Source: Brachypterus glaber
Taxonomy: Eukaryota; Arthropoda; Insecta; Coleoptera; Kateretidae
Assembly (NCBI GenBank): GCA_958510825.1
Contig: OY294049.1
Location: 5,642,001 to 5,706,000 of the forward strand
Length of the DNA: 64,000 bases
Reading direction: 5' to 3'
This document shows, piece after piece, positions 56,101-64,000 of this stretch. The translations under genes were made by a program, and so were the position numbers. Numbering within the stretch: position 1 is the first letter of the stretch; each line of letters starts with the position of its first letter. Below the pieces are notes generated by a model. The model had not been told where the DNA came from. It did not search any database and was given only the letters and a program-made list of their open reading frames with translations.

Positions 56101-59100
56101 AGTCAACTGGAGATGTTTTAAGTCATTTAAGTGAGTATATTAACAAGATAATATAACAATTTTATTATTATTTATTATTATTATTTTTATTTAATATAGG
56201 CTCGTTTGTGTGTTATTTAGCATGAATTCCTTAGAGTAATTAAAAACTGAATATATTAATTTTAGTTTCTTCTACTGATCTGAAGTTTGGGGAAAAATCT
56301 ATACATGTTTCTATGTTATATTGCCCATCCCATTTGGAAATTGTCAACCCAATGTCAATGGGCAAAACAAGAGCAAAACAAATGGATTCCAAAGATGGAG
56401 ACTACGGGGAAAATCGAAGGTGGAGTGATAAAGTATTAAATATTCAGGTTAGACATTTTTTAGGCTAATAAAGGTAAAAATAAAATTAAAATATAACACT
56501 TAATACCTAAATACCTAAAAAAAAACTAAAAAGTATTCTGAATTTGTTGCAATACACTGATTTAGGTACATGGAGACGCAGCTATTATGGGACAGGGTTT
56601 AAACCAGGAATGTTTAACGTTCAGTCGTACACCACACTTTGAAATAGGTGGCACAGTACATTTGGTTGTCAATAATCAAGTTGGATTCACCACACCAAGT
56701 GAAAGAGGAAGATCATCAAAATATTGTACTGATATAGCAAAAATGGTAGCAGCACCTATAATTCATATTAATGGGGACCACCCAGAGGTAATCAAATAAA
56801 TATAACTTACACAAGTGTTTTATCATTTTATTTTTAAAAGCACCTGATCAATAACTCTCGTAGCTAAGGCCATTGACATTTATCTATCAAGCAGTACAGT
56901 ATGTTATAAATGAACAATTTTGTTTTAGAACGTATTATTGGCAACTCGATTAGCTTTTGAATATCAAAGAAGATTTAGAAAAGATATATTTATAGATTTA
57001 AACTGCTTCAGGCAATGGGGACATAATGAATTAGATGATCCCACATTCACGAATCCTCTCCTTTACAGCATAATTAGAAACAGAAGGTATAATGAAATAT
57101 TTTGCATTATTTATTTTTTAGGTTTCTTTAAATTTAAAGTTAAATTTAACGATTTTTTTTACCTAAACTAGCTATAAACAGTAACAGTAAGTTTTTGAAA
57201 ACAGTAATTAATTTTAGGACTGTACCAGACATGTATGCACTAAAATTAATAAATGAGGGAGTTATGAAAAAAGAAGAACTTGATCAAATTATTGAAACTT
57301 ACTCAAACACTCTGAATGAAGAGTTATCGAAATCTGAAAACTACACACCCGAAGATTTAAGCTTTAAAAAGCTTTGGGAAGGATTTGGACAAGCACAAGA
57401 TGTAATTCAAGTTTGGGACACGGGAATTGATTTGGATATGATGACATTTATCGGAGAAAAATCTGTTAAAGTACCAAACAATTTTGTAAGTTGAAATACC
57501 AAAGTAAAATCCTCTGAAATTAAGCAGGGTAACATAAGACCGAGAAGTAAACCGCAGAGGAATTTAGGTGTAAAAATTGGAGGTAATCTAGAGGAAATCT
57601 AAGATTTCCTCCTTTTCTGAGGAAATCTTAGAACGTCGGGGTAATCTTTGGAGATACATCTAAAGGTGTACAAAATTTTGTCAGCGTTTACCCCTCGCAT
57701 AAGACTATCTTAAGTGTACTTCTCTTAAAGTAAATAATTTTATGTATTTTATGTGAGAGTTTAACAGACCTACTGAATATTTGTAAAGTTAAAACTGTTT
57801 TTTAGGAAGTTCATCCTACGCTGATGCGAGGACACGTTAAAAGTCGTCTGAATAAAATTGGTGACGGTATCAATATTGACTGGGCTACAGCTGAATCTTT
57901 AGCAATAGGCTCTCTCCTTTTTGATGGTTATAACGTGAGAATAAGTGGACAAGATGTAGGAAGAGGGACATTTTCCCATCGCCACGCTATGTTAGTAGAC
58001 CAAAAGACAAACACAATACACGTACCTTTAAATCATCTACACGAAAACCAAACAGGATTTTTTGAAGTTGCTAATAGTGTTTTATCTGAAGAATCAGTTT
58101 TAGCTTACGAATATGGTATGAGTGTGGAAAGTCCGAAAAATTTAATAATCTGGGAAGCACAATTTGGAGATTTCTTTAACGGAGCTCAGATTGTTTTTGA
58201 TACGTTAATATCTGCTGGAGAAGGTAAATATGAGGCTACCAGAAATAAAACAGCCCAAACCACTTTGCACTCGGTTTTGGATTTAATAACAATAGAACAA
58301 TTTGAAGATAAAATAGACAAGTGAAAGTTATCTGGAAGGATTTCTCCAAAGAACGTATTTTTTTTTTACTTGAACGACTGGAAAGAATTACTGGGCTATA
58401 AAATTTTACAATGTTCTACTCCAAAGAATTAAAGGACTTTTTTAAAAGTCAGATTATTTAAAGACAAAATTAAACAATGTTTGGCATCTAAAGCATTCTT
58501 TAGTTTTGATGAATACTTAAATAATGACTTTATTGACTTAGATATACTGGTTGAGTTTTATTTATGCCAACCCCCAACATTAAGATTAATATTTATTCAA
58601 TAAAAACGAAACTTGTATGACTTTTATAATTTTATATTGGCTATAAAATGGCGGATTTAATTTTTTTGTTCCACTTCCGGTTTCGTCGGAAGTGGCCTAA
58701 ATATATTTATGTTAAATAGAACACTGTAATTTTTACATTTTTGTCTATAATCCTAGGTATAAAAAACTAATTTTCAACTTTTTTTTTTTCGTTTTTATTT
58801 TTATGGTATATAAACGAGATACCTACATAAATTTACCTTGTTTTTACTTACTTAAGCTTAAAAATATATAAAACTAATACTAAAATAAAAATTGGATCAG
58901 TGACAGCGAATTATAGCTAAAAAAAAACGTTTTTTTGCCCTGAACTTTATTTTATATGCATATTTTTCCTTTGTTTAATTTTAAGTACTTTTTATCTACA
59001 CATTATTTTATTTATTATTATTATTGACACATGTAATTATTTTAACACAAAATAAACTTATTCTATATTCTTATTCTATAGGGTTCGTTTAACCTATCGA

Positions 59101-60671
59101 AAACCAAACGCAAATTTTGCTGTATACTTATCCACCCACGTAATCGATGTAATATTATTTAGATAAATGGATGTGGTCCAGTGGCCTGACTTGTTTGTTG
59201 CCCCACGGTTATGATGGAGCCGGTCCTGAACACAGTTCTTCCAGGGTAGAAAGATTTTTACAATTAACAGACTCGAAAGAAGACGGTGTTGATGGAGATA
59301 ATGTAAACATGCAAGTTTGTCAACCCAGTACACCAGCACAATATTTTCATCTTCTAAGGCGACAGGTGAGTTTTGAAAAAAACTTTTTTTTTGCATAAAA
59401 ATATTTAAATAGAAAATATAGTAAATCCATTGATTGCATACCTGAGAAAACTCAAATGAATTACATGTAGCAGCTGGCGTCCTAAACACAGAAGGATTGA
59501 TACTGAGTTTATCCAAGAGGATAAAAGGACAAAAATTTTACCTTAAAGTGTATACTGGACAGCTAGATAATCTGTATATATTATGACAAATATTATTTTT
59601 TTATAGATGGTTCGTAATTATAGAAAACCTTTGATTGTCATCACACCTAAAACATTGTTAAGACTATCGAACTGTACTTCAACATTCGCTGAAATGGCAC
59701 ATGGGACCTATTTTAAGCCTGTGTTAGATGAAAAAGATATTAATCCTACTGCAGTTAAAAAAGTTCTTCTGACATCTGGAAAGCATTACTATTCCCTAGC
59801 AGAGAAAAGAAAATCTATGGGTGTTAAAGACACGGCAATTTTAAGGATCGAGTCTTTCTCTCCATTCCCCACTTCTGAGTTGAGAACAGAATTGGCTAAA
59901 TTTCCAAACGCAAATTGTTTCATTTGGTGTCAGGAAGAACCACAAAATATGGGTGCATGGTCATTCGTCAAGCCAAGATTTCAAAATATGGTTCGAAAAC
60001 AAGTATGTTTGCATAAATGATTTTTTCTATTTTGCGACTCTTATAAGCTCATAATCACACGCATTTTGCGGCCCATAAGAGGTCTCTACTTTTTTTTCTG
60101 TTGGGTTGGCAACATACAAAAGCCTATCTCTTGACGTTTTGCGCGCAAATGTCAATGTCGATTTAAAGTTTAATTTTTTACAAAATTTTGTTATTTTTTA
60201 CCGTGTTAAACTTGTGGAATAGTTAATTGCAGTGAAAAAAGAAGAGATGACTGTAAAATATATCAAAATATCATTTGTTCTTAGAATTTTAAACATAGTG
60301 TAAACTGTAATGCCAACCCAAAATAAAAATCCCTAAATCAGTCATCAATTTAAATGTAAGTATTTTAAATTTTAGAGCAAAATAGAAAAAAATGTATAAA
60401 GCACTCGTTTCATAACACGTTTTTGGAGCACTAGTACTTTAGAAAACTCGCCGCAAGCGGCTCGTTTTCTAAACTTGTACTCGTACTCTAAAAACGTATG
60501 TTATGAAACTAGTACTTTAATATACTATATAAACAATTCATTTTTTTTTATTTTATTTTTTAGATTAGCTATTGCGGAAGACTGACTCAAGCTGCCCCAG
60601 CTGTTGGATTTGGGGAAGAACATAGGCGACAAGTCGAAGAAATTTTAACACAACCCTTTATGATGGAATGA
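53139..60671 (+). CDS. DHTKD1: 2-oxoadipate dehydrogenase E1 (DHTKD1), 12 exons, complete
   Basis: ThDP-dependent E1 that decarboxylates 2-oxoadipate in mitochondria, with E2 DLST and E3 DLD, in lysine and tryptophan breakdown. Exons: 53139-53259, 55349-55472, 55521-55689, 55749-56130, 56266-56447, 56566-56787, 56929-57086, 57218-57485, 57806-58223, 59163-59365, 59607-60002, 60564-60671. All junctions are GT-AG and join in phase to 916 residues, the usual family length. The first 24 residues are basic with no acidic residue, fitting mitochondrial import. Family motifs: RYGGEGAES (about 189), MPHRGRLN (221), VHGDAA (327), NNQVGFTT (362), GHNELDDP (431), [15 protein letters not shown] (589), EEPQNMG near the C-terminus. 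DHTKD1 is preferred over OGDH because of the shorter N-terminus and the PAERGRSS-like (here PSERGRSS) segment. Exon 1 is identified by phase, [10 protein letters not shown] wording and a good donor, so it is slightly less certain. Confidence 0.93.
53590..54220 (+). repeat. Dispersed repeat in DHTKD1 intron 1
   Basis: It begins gggacacaatggtggcaggg and ends gcggacttttgacaggctct, and shares its order of blocks with 7750-8085. The two ends carry opposite versions of tctatttggcc/gagaattttataagctt, so it may be a large inverted-repeat element. Confidence 0.6.
54437..55280 (+). pseudogene. LINE 3' end in DHTKD1 intron 1
   Basis: Conceptual translation reads [11 protein letters not shown], then [19 protein letters not shown], then [19 protein letters not shown], the conserved region after the RT core of CR1/Jockey-like LINEs. 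After a stop at 54738 frameshifts follow, but [13 protein letters not shown] and [13 protein letters not shown] still show the C-terminal block. It ends in gataaataaacctctatgta and an ATCT repeat (55262-55279). The 5' part is missing. It is oriented with the host gene. Confidence 0.82.
57541..57697. mobile_element. 157-bp element with 8-bp target duplication, DHTKD1 intron 8
   Basis: It starts CGAGAAGTAAACCGCAGAGG and ends GCGTTTACCCCTCG; the termini are inverted. Perfect direct repeats CATAAGAC at 57533-57540 and 57698-57705 are an 8-bp target duplication. An inner palindrome around aaatcttag/ctaagattt is present. A related end lies at 9378-9400. Confidence 0.85.
58400..58675 (+). repeat. 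LINE-tail relic and dispersed repeat in DHTKD1 intron 9
   Basis: 58420-58545 translates in pieces to [22 protein letters not shown], the kind of wording found at the extreme C-terminus of LINE ORF2 (compare [17 protein letters not shown] at about 54985). From 58551 a noncoding block matches 11725-11840. Confidence 0.55.
60023..60530 (+). mobile_element. MITE family C, copy 3, in DHTKD1 intron 11
   Basis: It is full length, from ttctattttgcgactcttat to gaaactagtactttaatata, and aligns with 40384-40905. It begins about 20 bases after the intron 11 donor and ends about 30 bases before the acceptor, making up almost the whole intron. It does not touch the splice sites. Confidence 0.87.
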
Positions 60672-61321
60672 GAACCTTAGGGAAACTTCACTATGATTTT
60701 TTAATTTATTTAACATAAGATATTTGTTCTTCCTTTTTTTTGGATAAAAATCAATTATTAATTTATTTAAAAATATATATTTTGTATCAATAATTTATGA
60801 TAAATTATTATTATTATTATTATGTTTTTTATTATAAATCTATATATAAGCGGCTCTGTCTGACTGACTGACTGACTGACTGACTGACTGACTGACTGAC
60901 TGACTGACGCACTGACTGACTGAAGAGAATCAACGCCCTAGATCTAGACTTGAAATTTGGACAGTTTGTTCCTTTTATGATGTAAGACCCACTAAGAACC
61001 GATTTTTCGAAAAAGGGGTTGAAACGGAGGTTGAAAGTTTTTTTTATGTGCTTGTCTCAGAGACCTCTCCATCTAGAATCTTTCAATCAGGATTTTTGGA
61101 AATTCAGTGAAACGTGAGTTGAAAGGTATCTCAGGGACATCTTAATCTAGAATCTTCACATTTGGGAAAATGTTTTTAATCCATTCGAAACGATACGTGT
61201 TTCAGAATTTTTCGAAATTAAACTCTTAACGGGGTGAAACGGGGGTTGAAAATTATCTCAGAGACCTCTTAATCTAGAATACTATGGTTTACAAGATTCC
61301 AGATTATATAAAATAGTTATT
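60672..61321 (+). repeat. DHTKD1 3' flank, (TGAC)n and a three-unit repeat
   Basis: About 150 bases of AT-rich 3' flank follow the stop; no canonical AATAAA is evident close by. (TGAC)n occupies 60859-60918. Downstream, units built around ggttgaaa..ttatctcagaga and cctcttaatctagaat recur near 61020, 61110 and 61245, giving a diverged tandem array. The opening gacttgaaatttgg wording also occurs near 4430. Confidence 0.75.
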
Positions 61322-61443
61322 TTTGTATTAAGAGCGCAAAAGGACTGATTTCTACTTGAGCGTGAAATTTTCTGATCGATGCGTCTAGCTGAGATCAGCA
61401 ATCACGCGAAAGCAGAAATCACATTTGGCGCTCGTAATACAAA
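61322..61443. mobile_element. Short inverted-repeat element, 122 bp
   Basis: TTTGTATTAAGAGCGCAAA and TTTGGCGCTCGTAATACAAA are inverted, with inner gatttct.ct..gcgtga and atcacgcgaaagcagaaatc also pairing. Confidence 0.72.
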
Positions 61444-62520
61444 CAACGTCTTTTCTACGATCTAAAATAAATAAATTTCAGGCAGTAAATCTATAACCTT
61501 ACAAGGTAGCAGCACATACAATTGTTTGCAAATATGGTGGTTTATAAGAAAAACCCTCATCACTGCAACTCTTCATAATTCCTTCATAATAACAAATATT
61601 TAACATATACATATTTAGCACACGAAATTGAGATTTGATCCATGACACAGTATGTATTGTACACATAAATAAATAAAAAATAAAAATAAATAAAGATAAA
61701 TAATAATTTTGTATTAAAAAAAATATAGCAGAACACAACATCTCGTAGCATATGCTTGACAATGTCAAGTTGACTTGCCGCTGCATGCCGACATGCCGGT
61801 TGCCTAGACTCTAGCGCGCAAAATTCAATTTTGCGTGGTAACGAGCAGAAAAGTAAAATGCTAAGAAATAGGTTATTTTGTGATCTGAAAACTTCATTTG
61901 TTTTTGTAGAAATGTTAACTTTTCTATTAGATCTTATAAAAACTCTAGACGACTAGCTTAAAGACACTAGATTGGTGACTGAACTAGAGTTTACAGATTT
62001 AGTGTCAGAGTGCGCTCCCTTAGGGCTTATTTTCACCCCTTAAAATTTTTTTTTGTCAGTTCTAGACCACGTTGTTACTGGGTCCCTGTGTATTAATTTT
62101 TATAAATCTTACTTTATTTTTATAAATATTACAATAGCTGATAGTAAACTATGTTTCGATTAATTTAAATACTAAAGATAAATAAATACAACTCTCCACT
62201 CTTAACTCGTCGCTTATCTTTTTTCATGAACTTCAGTGCTTTTCGTACGAAGTATCAGCCGGCAACGGCTAGCTGTTCACACTCGTACACTAAAAACTAT
62301 GTTCGCGAACTCGTTTTGTAATAGCTAATATACTAAAAGCTTAGTAACAATAATAAAATACCTGCAGCTTTAAACGTACCCGTAAAAATAATATATTTAT
62401 GACGTTTTGTCAATTTTGACAATTATACCAATTTTTTGAAGCTTTTACATTATAAAACTAATTGGATTACATATTGAAAACTATAATGTACGTAATTTAC
62501 ATAAACCGTTTCAACATCCG
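61444..62520 (+). promoter_or_regulatory. Region upstream of the secreted-protein gene
   Basis: No other gene is supported here. It has a palindromic gcgcaaaattcaattttgcg at 61816-61835, a degenerate relative of MITE family C right ends near 62275-62340, and AT-rich DNA up to the start codon. The promoter presumably lies in the last 150 bases; no clear TATA or initiator can be chosen. Confidence 0.3.
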
Positions 62521-63820
62521 ATGCAACGATATGTAAAACTGTAAGTACCTTTTAATACTTGTTATTTTTTAAGTTTTAAGTTCTGTAATTTTGTAGCATT
62601 GTTGCGGTAGTAGCAATTTTACACTTGGCGCTTATTGTGAATGCAAAATACTACAACAAGGAACGTTTGGATTCTGTCGATGATTTCGACAGTTTCGCTG
62701 AATATGAAGAAAACCCGGATATTAACAATTTGGACACATTAGCGAATAATAGATATTCTAGTGATAATAGTAATTTTAAGGATCCAGTTAAATTTAAAAA
62801 TAAAGAAGTTAAACGTAGTTTTAGTAAATTAAATAAGAAAGAGGTAGATAATGAGGATGCCGAAAATATTACAGAAATGCCGTTCGAGTTAGTAGTAGTA
62901 AGACATAATCCAGGTAAAGATGTTACAGACAAAGTATACATCGTACACAAAAATGAATTTGAAAAAGAATTTGATAATTCTAATAACTCTGAAGAGCCAG
63001 TAAATGTTGAAAGCCTAGCAATATCAACTGAAAATTTATATGAGAGTGATATGGAGCATAAAAATGTTATATCAGAGGAGACAGGAGGTATTTTAATGTT
63101 TAGTTGCATACTATTATCACTTAGTACTAACGAAGTGTTTTTTTATAATTTTAAGGTAATTTAGAATCCACGACTTTTTGTGAAAACTGTAAAGAAAGCT
63201 TAGAATCATTAAAAAGTGAGTTAGCAAATTTGAATATCAACTTCCAGGACGCAGACTTAGGAGATATAACAACAAAAATCTCAAGAGAAACAAGTAGTCA
63301 AACTAAAAATCCAATTCACCAACTTAAAAAAAGAAAAATGAAAAAGTCACAAAAGCAGCAAAAACGAAATGATCATATAAGCCTTTCAGATCTACGCGTT
63401 ATTAATCCAAAGGATGCTATGGTAAAAATTTTAGGTAAAATGGCTTGGAAAAAAGCCAACAAACCAGAGGTTGGCATGGTTCACACCATTAAAAAAAGGG
63501 ATTCAAAATGTGACTTGCTGAGTTTTGAACCAATCAAGAATATTTTAAAGGCACTTATGGAAAGCAAAAACCTACCGGTGCCAGATAATTTCACTTATCT
63601 ACCTATAGTGTTTGTCCCTTTTAAGGATAATTACATGAACTTCTCTTTTGATATCCCACCTTCGGCAAATAATACAAGCATAGCAACATCAACACGAACA
63701 ACATCAACAACAACAACAACCTGTAATCCTACGGGTACTAATTCGGTTACTGCTGCTCCCGTTACTCCTATCTTAACTACCTGTATACCGGTTACTGCAA
63801 ATACTAAGTCAGGTAAATAA
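62521..63820 (+). CDS. Predicted secreted protein, unrecognised, three exons
   Basis: Exons 62521-62540, 62597-63087 and 63156-63820 join in phase to 391 residues. The two introns are 56 and 68 bases with GT-AG ends. Joining exon 1 creates a typical signal peptide: MQRYVK, a hydrophobic run and a VNA-K cleavage site after residue 23. Residues 24-170 are acidic and Asn/Ser-rich. A CENC motif lies at 179-182, a heptad-like LESLKSELANL segment at 186-196, and a strongly basic KKRKMKK stretch at 228-234 that could be a proprotein cleavage site. A compact SLSDLRVINPKDAMVKILGK domain follows, then a Thr/Pro-rich, mucin-like tail with potential glycosylation sites. Function unknown; likely extracellular and lineage-restricted. 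The terminal tcag|gtaaat could be a donor, so the last codons (Gly-Lys-stop) may be intronic and the gene may continue. Confidence 0.72.
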
Positions 63821-64000
63821 CTTTAAGTTTAGATTATGTATTATTTATCCAACTCCTCATTGTAAATTCCTTTTTACTGCGGCCATTTTAAATAAGTAAA
63901 ATTACTGTTTAAATTTTATTATTATTTTACGCTATGTTGCTGGTAGCAACGGATTTTGAAAAATGCTTTTATAACAAAATCGAACATTTAAAAGAAAATT
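63821..64000 (+). other. 3' flank or intron of the secreted-protein gene
   Basis: AT-rich, no stop-free continuation that can be trusted before the window ends. No polyadenylation signal is obvious. Confidence 0.3.

Noticed and set aside
58224..58324. Extension of DHTKD1 exon 9 to a stop at 58322
   Set aside because: The frame continues past the donor but homology ends exactly at the GT, and exon 10 resumes the expected sequence in phase.
59094..59516. 140-residue minus-strand frame
   Set aside because: It overlaps DHTKD1 exon 10 in antisense and crosses its splice sites.
62651..63109. 152-residue minus-strand frame
   Set aside because: It is the antisense of exon 2 of the secreted-protein gene; the plus strand has a signal peptide and phased introns.

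Overview
This is an AT-rich, repeat-dense stretch of a nuclear animal genome, most likely an insect and possibly a beetle. The evidence is spliced genes with very short introns (56 and 68 bases in one gene), a Ty3/Gypsy-type LTR retrotransposon, tRNA-derived SINEs, LINE 3' ends, a mariner-type transposase relic and many small inverted-repeat elements. The order is inference; no species can be named from sequence alone. There are no bacterial operons, CRISPR arrays or intact tRNA/rRNA genes.

Layout. 1-3939 is the gag-pol part of a Ty3/Gypsy-like element cut by the left window edge; pol has a frameshift inside reverse transcriptase and an altered protease motif. About 3.9-53 kb has no convincing host gene. 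It is a mosaic of nested small transposons (elements with terminal inverted repeats, perfect hairpins, four SINE copies), LINE relics, minisatellites and diverged tandem duplications. Several insertions keep recognisable target-site duplications (9 bp at 18.27/18.53 kb, 9 bp around a SINE at 23.0-23.3 kb, 8 bp at 16.95/17.05 kb and 57.53/57.70 kb). A 3.25 kb unit with matching inverted ends (47452-50698) contains a possible coding exon.

53139-60671 (+) is a complete 12-exon gene for the mitochondrial 2-oxoadipate dehydrogenase E1 subunit DHTKD1. Its exons join in phase to a 916-residue product, and four of its introns carry transposon debris. 62521-63820 (+) is a three-exon gene for a predicted secreted protein of 391 residues, not recognised, with a CxxC motif, a strongly basic stretch and a Thr/Pro-rich tail; its 3' end may lie beyond the window.

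The two host genes show no functional link. DHTKD1 would act with the DLST and DLD subunits in lysine, hydroxylysine and tryptophan breakdown. The remaining interest lies in the mobile-element ecology: a recurring TTTGGCGAAGGCG module in otherwise different repeats, a palindrome-rich GGGATATCC-type minisatellite inside a transposon copy, and a possible ribosomal frameshift signal at the gag-pol junction.
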